The translations under genes and the position numbers were made by a program. Below are positions 19,426-27,365 of a DNA stretch of 64,000 nucleotides, piece by piece. Numbering within the stretch: the first letter of the stretch is position 1; the number at the start of each line of letters is the position of its first letter. Source of the DNA: Rhodocyclaceae bacterium (lineage in GTDB: Bacteria; Pseudomonadota; Gammaproteobacteria; Burkholderiales; Rhodocyclaceae); contig JAQTNA010000006.1 in NCBI GenBank assembly GCA_028714035.1, positions 62,001 to 126,000 on the forward strand, written 5' to 3'. Under the pieces are notes generated by a model. It saw only the letters and a list, made by a program, of their open reading frames with translations, did no database searches and was not told where the DNA came from.

Positions 19426-19950
19426 ATGGACTTCTCTTCCCTGCTCAACGCCCTGAACCAGGCCTCCGGCTTCGAGCTTTACCGCTTGCGGGCGGCGATT
19501 GACCGGGTGCTGGACGAACCCCGGTGGATCGTCGCCATCGCCCAGCGCCTGCACGCCGGGCAGAGGATCGAGTATTTTGATCCGCGTGCCAACGCCAGCC
19601 GGCACGGCAAGGTGATCGAACTGCGCCGCAAGCAGGTGTTGATCCTGGATGAGGACGATGGCAAGCGTTGGCTCGTCGCCTACGCGGCCATCAACCTGGA
19701 TGGCGCCGACGTGCGCATCCGGGAGAGAAAGGACGTCGGCCTGGGCCGCCACGAACTGGCCGAAGGCGACACCGTGGGCTTCCTGGATCACGAGAAGCGG
19801 GAACGCAGCGGCACCGTTCAGCGTCTGAACGACAAGACCGTCACCGTAATTTCCCAGGGCCAGAAATGGCGCGTCGCCCATGCGCTCCTGCACCGGGTGG
19901 TGGAAATTCCGGCCGAGGAAATCCGCCAGGCAGGCGTGATCGGGTCCTGA
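19426..19950 (+). CDS. unrecognised protein with a duplicated SH3/KOW-like segment
   Basis: No family was recognised for this 174-residue soluble protein. After a helical N-terminus (MDFSSLLNALNQASGFELYR) come two related segments. Residues 44-89 run from AGQRIEYFD to GKRWLVAYAAI and residues 112-157 from AEGDTVGFLD to GQKWRVAHALL. Each has a G-K/T-V turn followed by alternating beta-type residues. That layout suggests tandem small beta-barrels of a nucleic-acid- or protein-binding type. It starts 61 bases after the FeoB-like gene on the same strand and is convergent with the spermidine-synthase-like gene. Codon use matches the neighbours, so it looks like a real, resident gene. Confidence 0.7.
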   Translation: MDFSSLLNALNQASGFELYRLRAAIDRVLDEPRWIVAIAQRLHAGQRIEYFDPRANASRHGKVIELRRKQVLILDEDDGKRWLVAYAAINLDGADVRIRERKDVGLGRHELAEGDTVGFLDHEKRERSGTVQRLNDKTVTVISQGQKWRVAHALLHRVVEIPAEEIRQAGVIGS

Positions 19951-19958
19951 CGCGGGGA

Positions 19959-20792
19959 TCAGCGTCCCGCCGAGCGTTTGAGTTTCTTCAGGAGTCCGGG
20001 GAAATCCAGGCCCAGGCGTTGTTGCAGGTCGCGGGCGGGTTTCTCCAGGGAGGACCAGGGAGGGGGGAAGTCCGGATCTCCGGAGGCGAAGACGATATGG
20101 TTGTCCTGGCCTCCCACCCTTACCACCAGCACGCGTTCATCGAAGGCCGCGTTGAGCATGTCCAGATGGGGCTGCCAGTCGTCTTTCGATCCGGCCAGGT
20201 TAGCCACCAAGACGCCCCGGGGCCGCAGTCGGCGCCGGGCCGCCTCATAAAAGGCGGGCCGGTTGAGGCGGGAGGAAATGCCCTCGGCGTCGAAGCCGTC
20301 CAGCATCAGCACGTCCGTGTCCGCCTCCGCCCGGGGCAGGTATTCGCCGGCGTCCGCCTCGACGATGGCGAGCCGCTCGTCGCTCGGGATGCAGAACTGG
20401 CTGGCCATGGCGATCACGGTGGGGTCAATTTCCACCGCGGTGATCCGGGTGCGGGACAGGTGCCGGTGGCAGAACTTGGCCAGAGACCCTCCCCCCAGGC
20501 CCACGATCAGGAGGCGCTTGGGCTTGGGATGAAAGAGCAGGAAGCCCATCATCTTGCGCGTGTAGGCCAGTTCCAGCGCCGTGGGGGCATTCAGGCGCAT
20601 GGCGCTTTGCAGGTAGCGCAGGGTGAAGTAAAGCTGGCGGACCTTGCCGTCGTCCAGGATGAAGGGCTTGCCGTAACGCCCGGTGAGGATTTCGGTCTGG
20701 AGCAGCAGGGGGTTGCTGTCCGCCGGTTCCAGCACCCGTAGCACCCCCGTCTCGCACATGATGCCGGCAGGCAGTTCGAACCAAGTGGTCAT
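19959..20792 (-). CDS. spermidine synthase-like methyltransferase-fold protein
   Basis: A 277-residue protein with the aminopropyltransferase fold. The nucleotide-binding loop is LLIVGLGGGSLAKFC, followed by TAVEIDPTVIAMA and a DVLMLDGFDAEG segment. True spermidine synthases have a GGGDG loop and acidic polyamine-binding residues; here the loop is GGGSL, so spermidine synthesis is not assured. The start at 20792 gives MTTWFELPAG; the longer frame has no ribosome site. It stands alone on the minus strand. Confidence 0.72.
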   Translation of the reverse strand: MTTWFELPAGIMCETGVLRVLEPADSNPLLLQTEILTGRYGKPFILDDGKVRQLYFTLRYLQSAMRLNAPTALELAYTRKMMGFLLFHPKPKRLLIVGLGGGSLAKFCHRHLSRTRITAVEIDPTVIAMASQFCIPSDERLAIVEADAGEYLPRAEADTDVLMLDGFDAEGISSRLNRPAFYEAARRRLRPRGVLVANLAGSKDDWQPHLDMLNAAFDERVLVVRVGGQDNHIVFASGDPDFPPPWSSLEKPARDLQQRLGLDFPGLLKKLKRSAGR

Positions 20793-20905
20793 GTAATGGA
20801 GTAAGGAGGACGCCGGGGCCGGGATTATCCCCGAAACCGCCCTTGAATGTCTCCGGCAGCAGGTATAATCCGCCCCTTCCCGCACGCTATGGCACTGAAT
20901 TTTTT

Positions 20906-22798
20906 ATGAATGTCCTGTTCGAAGAGGACGGCGGCTTCAAGGCCGGAACGGTCTTCGCCGACAATGTAAGCTCGCTCCAGGTGGAGATGGCTTCCGGCAA
21001 GCGCGTCAAGATCAAGGCCGCCAGCGTGCTGTTGCGCTTTGCCGAGCCGGGGCCGACGGCGCTCCTGGAGCGCGGCGAGCAGGAGAGCCAGGATCTGGAG
21101 GTGGATTTCCTCTGGGAGATGTGCGGCGACGAGGAATTCGGCTTTGCCGACTTTGCCAGGGAGTACTTCGGCCATGCCCCGTCGTCGGTGGAGGCGAGCG
21201 CCGTGCTGCTGCGGCTCTTTTCCGCGCCCATGTATTTTCACCGCAAGGGCAAGGGGCGCTTCCGCAAGGCGCCCGAGGACATCCTCAAGGCGGCGCTGGC
21301 CGGACAGGAGAGGAAGCGCCTCCAGGCGGAGGCCCAGGCGCGCATGGCCGGCGACCTCGCGGCCGGCCGGCTGCCGGCGGAATTCCCGCCGCTCCTCAAG
21401 CAGATTCTGTACAAACCCGACCGCAATACCCTGGAGGTGAAGGCCCTGGAGGCCGCTTGCGGCGAGACGGGGCTTTCCGCCGCCCATCTGCTGGAGAAGT
21501 GCGGCGCCATTCCCTCCAGCCACGAATTCCATTTCAACCGCTTCCTGTTCGAATACTTTCCCCAGGGAACGGACTTCGGCAGCTTCGATTTCCCGGCCAT
21601 GCCGGAAGACCTGCCCAGGGCAGGCGTGGCGGCCTTCAGCGTGGACGACGCCACCACCACGGAGATTGACGACGCCTTCTCCGTCACGCCCTTGCCCGGA
21701 GGCGGCTGGCACATCGGCATCCATATCGCCGCGCCGGGTCTGGGCGTGACGCCCGATTCAGCCCTGGACCGCATCGCCCGCAGCCGGCTGTCCACGGTCT
21801 ATATGCCGGGGCGCAAGATCACCATGCTGCCGGACGAGGCGGTGGAGCGTTTCACCCTGTCCGCCGGCCGGGACTGCCCTGCCCTCTCCCTCTACCTGAC
21901 GGTGACGCCGGACCTGGTGATCACGGCCCGGGACAGCCGTGTCGAACAGGTGCCGGTGGTCGCCAACCTGCGCCACCACGACATCGAGCCGGTGTTCAAT
22001 GAAACGACGCTGGCCGAGGGCGGGCCGGACTTCCCCTACAAGGAAGAGCTGACCCTGCTCTGGCGCCTGGCGGAAGTGCTGGAGGCGGGCCGGGGCAAGC
22101 CCTCGGCCAACCAGAATTTCCTTGATTTCAATTACTACGTGGACTGGAGCGAGCCCGAGGGGCGCATCAGTATCGGTCAGCGCCAACGGGGTTCGCCCCT
22201 GGACAAGCTGGTGGCGGAGCTCATGATCGTGGCCAACAGCAGCTGGGGCCGGTTGCTGGCGGACGCCAAGGTGGCCGCCATCTACCGGGCGCAGGCCGCG
22301 GGCAAGGTGCGCATGACCACCGCGGCCCTGCCCCACGAGGGCCTGGGCGTGGATTGTTACGCCTGGTCCAGTTCGCCCCTGCGGCGTTACGTGGATCTCA
22401 TGAACCAGTGGCAGTTGCTCGCCCACCTCAAGGGCGAGACGCCGCCCTTCGGCGCCCGCTCCGAGGGGTTGCATTCCGCGCTGCGCGACTTCGAGCTGAC
22501 CTATGCCGCCTACAACGAATTCCAGCGCGGCATGGAGCGCTACTGGTGCCTGCGCTGGCTGCGCCAGGAGGGCGTGAAGAGGCCCGCGGCCAAGGTGGTG
22601 CGCGAAAACCTGGTGCGCCTGGAAGACATACCCTTCTTCCTCAAGGTGCCGTCACTGCCGGCCTGTCATCCGGGAACCCGGGTTCTCCTGGAGGTGGAAC
22701 ACATGGACTTCCTGGAAGTTGAGGCCCGTTGCCGCTTCGTCGAGGTCCTGGCGGCGGATGCGCAGGCGGACTTGGATCAGGATATCCAGGAAGAGTAG
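20906..22798 (+). CDS. RNase II/RNase R family 3'-5' exoribonuclease
   Basis: A 630-residue RNB-domain protein that would degrade RNA from the 3' end. The catalytic block reads VDDATTTEIDDAF (246-258): Asp247, Asp255 and Asp256 match three of the four magnesium-binding residues of Escherichia coli RNase II, while the fourth position is Glu253 instead of aspartate. The RNB core continues with AAPGLGVTPDSALDRIAR, STVYMPGRKITMLPD and, near the C-terminus, SSPLRRYVDLMNQWQLLA. There is no clear S1 domain of normal length, so it is shorter than RNase R. The start at 20906 excludes an unsupported 21-residue extension. It is followed after 11 bases by tonB. Confidence 0.88.
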   Translation: MNVLFEEDGGFKAGTVFADNVSSLQVEMASGKRVKIKAASVLLRFAEPGPTALLERGEQESQDLEVDFLWEMCGDEEFGFADFAREYFGHAPSSVEASAVLLRLFSAPMYFHRKGKGRFRKAPEDILKAALAGQERKRLQAEAQARMAGDLAAGRLPAEFPPLLKQILYKPDRNTLEVKALEAACGETGLSAAHLLEKCGAIPSSHEFHFNRFLFEYFPQGTDFGSFDFPAMPEDLPRAGVAAFSVDDATTTEIDDAFSVTPLPGGGWHIGIHIAAPGLGVTPDSALDRIARSRLSTVYMPGRKITMLPDEAVERFTLSAGRDCPALSLYLTVTPDLVITARDSRVEQVPVVANLRHHDIEPVFNETTLAEGGPDFPYKEELTLLWRLAEVLEAGRGKPSANQNFLDFNYYVDWSEPEGRISIGQRQRGSPLDKLVAELMIVANSSWGRLLADAKVAAIYRAQAAGKVRMTTAALPHEGLGVDCYAWSSSPLRRYVDLMNQWQLLAHLKGETPPFGARSEGLHSALRDFELTYAAYNEFQRGMERYWCLRWLRQEGVKRPAAKVVRENLVRLEDIPFFLKVPSLPACHPGTRVLLEVEHMDFLEVEARCRFVEVLAADAQADLDQDIQEE

Positions 22799-22809
22799 AA
22801 TTTGCCCGC

Positions 22810-23736
22810 ATGGCTAAGTCACGGATGGTTCAAGGTCTGAGCGCCCTGGTGTCCAGGGTGTCGGCCGTGCCTTTTCCGGCGATAAACCAAGCGCAGCACA
22901 CGCTGGCCTGGGCGCTGGCCGTTTCCATCGTTCTGCACGCCATCCTCCTGATGGCCCATTTCTCCTCGCCGCACCGTTCCGCCCTGCGCCGCGACTCCAA
23001 CCTGGAGGTGGTGCTGGTCAACGCCAAGAGCGCCAACCGGCCCAAGGACGCCCAGGTCCTGGCCCAGGCCAACCTGGATGCGGGCGGCAACACGGACGAC
23101 AACCGCGTCGCCAGTTCGCCTCTGCCGCCCACGGCCCAGGAAAAGACCGGTGACACCCTCATGCAGCGCCGCCGCCGGGTGCAGGAACTGGAGGCGCGGC
23201 AGCGCGAACTGCTGGCCCAGGTTAAGCAGGTGGCCACGCCCCTGCCTCCGCGCCAGACGCAAAAGGTGACCCAGACCGAGCCGGCGGTACCTACGAGTGG
23301 CGTAGACCTGGCCGAGTCGGCCCTGGCCATGGCGCGCCTGGAGGCCAAGATTTCCAGGGACGTGAACGACTACAACAAGAAGCCCAGGGTGAATCATTTC
23401 GGCACCCGTGCCGCCACTGCCGTGGAAGCCCAGTACGTGGAGGACTGGCGGCTCAAGGTGCAGCGGGTGGGCAACCTGAACTATCCGGAGGAGGCGCGGG
23501 GCAAGTTGTACGGCAACCTTTTGCTGTCTGTGGAGATCAACAGCGACGGCAGCCTGCATTCCGTCGAGGTGAGCCGTTCCTCGGGGCACAAGCTGCTGGA
23601 TGAGGCGGCCAAGCGCATCGTGCGCCTGGCCTCGCCCTATGGCCCCTTTCCCGCCGAGCTGAAGCAGAGCAGCGACATCCTCTCCATCACCCGCACCTGG
23701 ACTTTCTCCGGCGCGGACAAGCTCCAGTCGGATTGA
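22810..23736 (+). CDS. tonB: TonB energy-transducing protein
   Basis: Couples the proton motive force to outer-membrane receptors such as BtuB. The 308-residue protein has a 30-residue cytoplasmic N-terminus, one membrane helix (about 31-50) carrying the S-xxx-H motif of TonB in AVSIVLHAILLM, a charged coiled region with RRRRVQELEARQRELL, and a C-terminal TonB domain with NYPEEARGKLYGNLLLSVEI and a GPFPAELK segment. The proline-rich spacer is short. No exbB or exbD is adjacent. It closely follows the exoribonuclease gene and may share its transcript. Confidence 0.87.
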   Translation: MAKSRMVQGLSALVSRVSAVPFPAINQAQHTLAWALAVSIVLHAILLMAHFSSPHRSALRRDSNLEVVLVNAKSANRPKDAQVLAQANLDAGGNTDDNRVASSPLPPTAQEKTGDTLMQRRRRVQELEARQRELLAQVKQVATPLPPRQTQKVTQTEPAVPTSGVDLAESALAMARLEAKISRDVNDYNKKPRVNHFGTRAATAVEAQYVEDWRLKVQRVGNLNYPEEARGKLYGNLLLSVEINSDGSLHSVEVSRSSGHKLLDEAAKRIVRLASPYGPFPAELKQSSDILSITRTWTFSGADKLQSD

Positions 23737-23877
23737 GGTGCTGGAAGCCCACCAAAGCGGCCGTCCATCCAATATGGGTGAATTTGGCGATTTGGCGTAT
23801 CGTTGTCCGACGAACGAAGAGAAAAAACGCGAGACCTGCCCCTGATTCCTTGCTGATTCCCTCTTGCCCCAGGGTGG

Positions 23878-23898
23878 GTGTTAAGTGATACTACACAC
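23878..23898 (+). promoter_or_regulatory. palindromic operator abutting higB
   Basis: GTGT-N2-AGT-N3-ACT-N2-ACAC ends at the base before the higB start codon. It is a probable binding site for the HigA antitoxin. No ribosome binding site was seen in front of higB. Confidence 0.5.
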
Positions 23899-24177
23899 AT
23901 GATCAAGAGTTTCCGCCACCGAGGCATACAATCACTTTTCGAGACGGGCTCGAAAGCGGGGATTCAAGCTCATCATGCGCCCCGGCTGGCGCGCCAACTG
24001 AAGCATCTGGATCGGGCAAAATGTCCCGACGACATGAATGTTCCGGGGTGGAAATTGCATCCACTTACGCACGGCCTGGCCGGCCACTGGTCTGTTTGGG
24101 TGAATGGAAACTGGCGGCTGACCTTCGCGTTCGAGGGCAACGATGCCGTTTTGGTGGACTATCAGGATTATCACTAG
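23899..24177 (+). CDS. higB: type II toxin of the RelE/HigB family
   Basis: A 92-residue ribosome-dependent mRNA interferase candidate. It shows the HigB pattern: IKSFRHRGIQSLFETG at the start, then ARQLKHLDRAKCPDDMN, GWKLHPLTHGLAGHWSVWVNGNWRLTF and the C-terminal VDYQDYH. The start at 23899 is the usual MIKSF. The antitoxin follows nine bases later. It is paralogous to the broken copy at 48306. Confidence 0.9.
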   Translation: MIKSFRHRGIQSLFETGSKAGIQAHHAPRLARQLKHLDRAKCPDDMNVPGWKLHPLTHGLAGHWSVWVNGNWRLTFAFEGNDAVLVDYQDYH

Positions 24178-24186
24178 GAGAGGCAC

Positions 24187-24495
24187 ATGGGACGCATGTT
24201 TGAGCCGCCGCATCCCGGCGAAACCCTCAAGGAAGATGTCTTGCCGGCGTTGGGGCTGACGATTACCGAGGCGGCGCAGCAGTTGGGGGTCACGCGCACG
24301 GCCTTGTCCAGGGTATTGAACGGCCACGCCGGTATTTCGCCGGAGATGGCGCGGCGCATCGAGGCCTGGCTGGGGCCTGAGCGCGGCGGGCGCGCGGAAC
24401 TGTGGTTGGGGTTGCAACTCGATTATGACCTTTGGCGCGCCCAGCAGAATCCCGCCCCAATAGTCACCCGCGCCCCGGAACTATTGGCGGCCTGA
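24187..24495 (+). CDS. higA: HigA-family antitoxin, XRE-type helix-turn-helix
   Basis: A 102-residue DNA-binding antitoxin. [56 protein letters not shown] is the classic HigA helix-turn-helix, followed by [24 protein letters not shown] precedes the start. It would bind HigB and repress the operon at the palindrome upstream of higB. Confidence 0.92.
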   Translation: MGRMFEPPHPGETLKEDVLPALGLTITEAAQQLGVTRTALSRVLNGHAGISPEMARRIEAWLGPERGGRAELWLGLQLDYDLWRAQQNPAPIVTRAPELLAA

Positions 24496-24634
24496 AACGT
24501 TGGAGTTTTGAAGGTGTCGTTCCGACGAACGGCGGTAGCCGGCCAGGCGCTGCCGCTCAATGGTAAGCTCGGAAGCAGCCATCCAGTCAGGACTCCGTCC
24601 GATTTGCGCGAGCCATTTCCAGGAGCCGATCAGG

Positions 24635-24895
24635 ATGATTAAGCTGCTCAAAGCCAAATGCCTGGACAATTTCCAGGTTGCGCTGGTTTTCTCCGACGGG
24701 CAGGAGGGACTCTTTGACGGCCATTCCCTTCTGCAACGCTCCGGCCCCTTGCTCGAACCCTTGCGCACCGAATCCTATTTCCGCCGATTGTTCGTTGACG
24801 CCGGCGCGCTCTGTTGGCCAAATGGACTGGAACTCTCCCCGGCCCGACTCCATGACGCTTGCCGCAAGAGCAATCGGGGTCAGATTCGAATTTGA
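24635..24895 (+). CDS. DUF2442 domain protein
   Basis: An 86-residue protein with the DUF2442 pattern: IKLLKAKCLDNFQVALVFSDGQEGLFDGHSLL, then YFRRLFVDAGALCWPNGLELSPARLHDACR. The start at 24635 is supported by AGGA just upstream. Such proteins often sit in toxin-antitoxin pairs with a DUF4160 partner, which was not found here. The 139 bases before it show nothing recognisable. Confidence 0.75.
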   Translation: MIKLLKAKCLDNFQVALVFSDGQEGLFDGHSLLQRSGPLLEPLRTESYFRRLFVDAGALCWPNGLELSPARLHDACRKSNRGQIRI

Positions 24896-24985
24896 TGCTC
24901 AATCAATCATTTCACTGGGCCTCGCGCATGAAGCCGCAGAAATCTCAGGGGCAGACCACGATTTATCGGAACTACGGCGGAAATC

Positions 24986-25468
24986 ATGAAGCGCAAAATC
25001 TACGTCGAAACCTCGGTCATCAGCTATTTGACGGCGCGCCCCAGTAAAACCATTATTGGTGCTGCCCATCAGCAAATCACTCTGGCTTGGTGGGAGTTAC
25101 GCTCGGGCTATGAACTTCTTGTTTCTCAGGCGGTCTGGCAAGAGTGCGCCGCGGGCGATCCGATGGCCGCCGAGAAAAGGCTTGCGGCACTTGAGGGGAT
25201 GCCCGTCCTCGCGATAACGCAAGACATGATTCGCTTGGCCGAATCGCTTATTGAACAAGCCATCATTCCCGCCAAGGCGATTGAGGATGCACTTCATATT
25301 GCTGTTTCGACACTGCATCACGTTGATTTTCTACTGACCTGGAATTGCCGTCACATTGCCAATCCAGTGATTCAGGAGAAGATTGCCGTGTATCTTGAGC
25401 AACTCGGATTGTTCCTCCCGATCATATGCACTCCCGAGGAACTTCTTGGAGAAAATAACGATGACTGA
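24986..25468 (+). CDS. PIN-domain protein, probable toxin
   Basis: A 160-residue PIN protein opening with KIYVETSVISYLTARPSK. It has PAKAIEDALHIAVSTLHHVDFLLTWNCRHIAN in the C-terminal half, where the acidic Asp of EDALH and the NCRH segment complete the site. It differs from the short VapC type and resembles PIN proteins paired with very small partners. Base composition is visibly more AT-rich than in the flanking core genes, which suggests transfer. It overlaps the next gene by eight bases. Confidence 0.82.
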   Translation: MKRKIYVETSVISYLTARPSKTIIGAAHQQITLAWWELRSGYELLVSQAVWQECAAGDPMAAEKRLAALEGMPVLAITQDMIRLAESLIEQAIIPAKAIEDALHIAVSTLHHVDFLLTWNCRHIANPVIQEKIAVYLEQLGLFLPIICTPEELLGENNDD

Positions 25469-25667
25469 CGAAATCATGATGGAAGTCCATGCCATCAAGG
25501 ACGCGATTGGTGCCAAGTATGGCAAAAATCTGGACGCACTGTTCAAAGAGATACAACTTGGCGAGGCCAAGCTGAAGGCGGCCGGCGTCCAGGTTTTGGC
25601 ACCCCCCGTCAATGCAACAAATTTGTCTAACACTGCATTGCAGCGTACTCGCTTCGCTCAACGCTGA
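25461..25667 (+). CDS. small partner of the PIN protein, putative antitoxin
   Basis: A 68-residue acidic-start protein, MTDEIMMEVHAIKDAIGAKYGKN, mostly helical. Start and stop are arranged for translational coupling with the PIN gene. The first 52 or so residues look like a genuine small partner. The tail ALQRTRFAQR reads through what may be a repeat-derived segment, so the original stop may have been nearer. The antitoxin role is inferred from the arrangement. Confidence 0.6.
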   Translation: MTDEIMMEVHAIKDAIGAKYGKNLDALFKEIQLGEAKLKAAGVQVLAPPVNATNLSNTALQRTRFAQR

Positions 25668-25793
25668 ACGTACGCTTTCCCCATCAGGCTACCTCGCCTC
25701 GGGGTCGGAACCCGTCATTCAGTACACCACGTTAATTGCAAGACAACGCCTTTGACTGCTTTTTCTGTTCCACTGCACCCCAGCCTCCAGCCC

Positions 25794-26615
25794 ATGTCCG
25801 ACTCCTACGCCGTCTTCGGCAATCCCATCGCCCACAGCAAGTCGCCCCTGATTCACGCCGAGTTCGCCCGGCAGACGGGGCAGGACATGCGTTACGAGGC
25901 CATCCTCGCGCCCCTGGACGGGTTTCCGGCGGCGGTGGTGGCTTTCTGCGCCGCCGGCGGCAGGGGCGCGAACGTCACCGTGCCCTTCAAGCTGGAGGCC
26001 TACGCCCTGTGTGGGGGCCGCCTGTCGGAGCGCGCGCGCGCCGCCGGGGCGGTGAATACCCTCTCGATCGGCCCGGAGGGCATTTCCGGCGACAACACGG
26101 ACGGCGTGGGGCTGGTGGCCGACATCCGGGACAACCTGGCTTTTCCCATCCAGGGTCGGCGCATCCTGCTCCTGGGCGCGGGCGGCGCGGCCCGGGGCGT
26201 GATCCTGCCCCTGCTGTCCCAGGCTCCGGAGAGCCTGACCATCGCCAACCGCACGGCGGAGAAGGCCGTGGAACTGGCCCGGCTGTTTTCCGGCGCGGGG
26301 GCGGGCGTCACGGCCTGCGCCCTGGCCGAACTGGCGGGGCGGCATTTCGATCTGGTGATCAACGCCACCGCCGCCAGCCTGTCGGATCAGGCGCCCGAGT
26401 TGCCGGACGGGCTCTACGCCGAGGGCAGCATGGCCTATGACATGGTCTATGGCAAGGGACTCACACCTTTTCTCACGCGGGCCGGGGAGCAGGGTGCGGC
26501 GCATCTTGCCGACGGCCTGGGCATGTTGATCGAGCAGGCGGCGGAAGCCTTCTTCGTCTGGCGCGGCGTGCGCCCGCCCACCGCCTCCGTCTTCGACATG
26601 CTGCGTCTGAAATGA
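25794..26615 (+). CDS. aroE: shikimate dehydrogenase
   Basis: Reduces 3-dehydroshikimate with NADPH in aromatic amino acid synthesis. It has 273 residues. The shikimate-binding part has SYAVFGNPIAHSKSPLIH and ANVTVPFKLEA with the catalytic lysine, then GAVNTL and GDNTDGVG. The cofactor part has LLLGAGGAARG and a following IANRT motif, whose Asn-Arg-Thr favours NADPH. The start at 25794 removes a 14-residue unsupported extension. It overlaps mtgA by four bases (ATGA). Confidence 0.95.
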   Translation: MSDSYAVFGNPIAHSKSPLIHAEFARQTGQDMRYEAILAPLDGFPAAVVAFCAAGGRGANVTVPFKLEAYALCGGRLSERARAAGAVNTLSIGPEGISGDNTDGVGLVADIRDNLAFPIQGRRILLLGAGGAARGVILPLLSQAPESLTIANRTAEKAVELARLFSGAGAGVTACALAELAGRHFDLVINATAASLSDQAPELPDGLYAEGSMAYDMVYGKGLTPFLTRAGEQGAAHLADGLGMLIEQAAEAFFVWRGVRPPTASVFDMLRLK

Positions 26616-27307
26616 AGACCCTGGGGCGCTGGCTCAAGCGCATCCTGGCGGCCCTCGTGCTGCTGTTCATCCTCTATCAGCTCTGGTTCCTGGGCTGCCT
26701 CCTGTGGTGGACGCGCTATAACCCGGGCAATACCCGCTTCATGGACATCCGCCTGGCCGAACTGAAGCAGAAGAAGCCGGACGCCTACCTGCAACAGCAA
26801 TGGCTGCCGTACGCCCGCATCTCCCGCAATCTCAAGGCCGCGCTCATCGCCGCCGAGGACGCCAAGTTCGTCGACCACGAAGGCTTCGACTGGGAGGGCA
26901 TCCAGAAGGCCATGGAGAAGGACCAGAAGAAGGGCAAGCTGGTGGCGGGCGGCTCCACCATCTCTCAGCAGCTGGCCAAGAACCTGTTTCTTACCCCGAC
27001 CCGGAGCTTCGTGCGCAAGGGCGAGGAGGCGCTCATCACGCTCATGATGGAAAACGTGATGGACAAGGAGCGCATCTTCGAGATCTATCTCAACGTGATC
27101 GAGTGGGGTAACGGCATCTTCGGCGCCGAGGCGGCGGCGCGCCATTATTTCGGCATCTCCGCCGCCCAGCTCTCGCCGGAACAGGCGGCCCGGCTCGCCG
27201 CCATGGTGCCCAACCCGCGCTACTACGACACCCACCGCGCCGCCCCCGGCCTCCTGAGCAAGACCGCCATCATCCTGTCCCGCATGCCCGCGGCGGAAGT
27301 GCCCTGA
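26612..27307 (+). CDS. mtgA: monofunctional biosynthetic peptidoglycan transglycosylase
   Basis: Polymerises lipid II into glycan strands at the inner membrane. The 231-residue protein has one N-terminal membrane helix (about 12-34). The GT51 motifs are all present: AAEDAKFVDHEGFDW with the catalytic glutamate, GGSTISQQLAKNLFL, RKGEEALITLMMEN and LNVIEWGNGIFGAEAAARHYF. No transpeptidase domain follows. It is translationally coupled to aroE, the common order in this group. Confidence 0.95.
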   Translation: MKTLGRWLKRILAALVLLFILYQLWFLGCLLWWTRYNPGNTRFMDIRLAELKQKKPDAYLQQQWLPYARISRNLKAALIAAEDAKFVDHEGFDWEGIQKAMEKDQKKGKLVAGGSTISQQLAKNLFLTPTRSFVRKGEEALITLMMENVMDKERIFEIYLNVIEWGNGIFGAEAAARHYFGISAAQLSPEQAARLAAMVPNPRYYDTHRAAPGLLSKTAIILSRMPAAEVP

Positions 27308-27365
27308 TTCGATGTGGCAACGGCCGCCCGGAGAACCCGCGCGGCCGGCCCGCTCCCGGGCGTCC

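Noticed and set aside
20825-20905. Longer N-terminus for the RNase II family protein from 20843
   Set aside because: The extra 21 residues are not family-like and the region holds the divergent promoter space.
24481-24768. A 95-codon minus-strand frame overlapping the DUF2442 gene
   Set aside because: Antisense to a recognised small gene and without family features.
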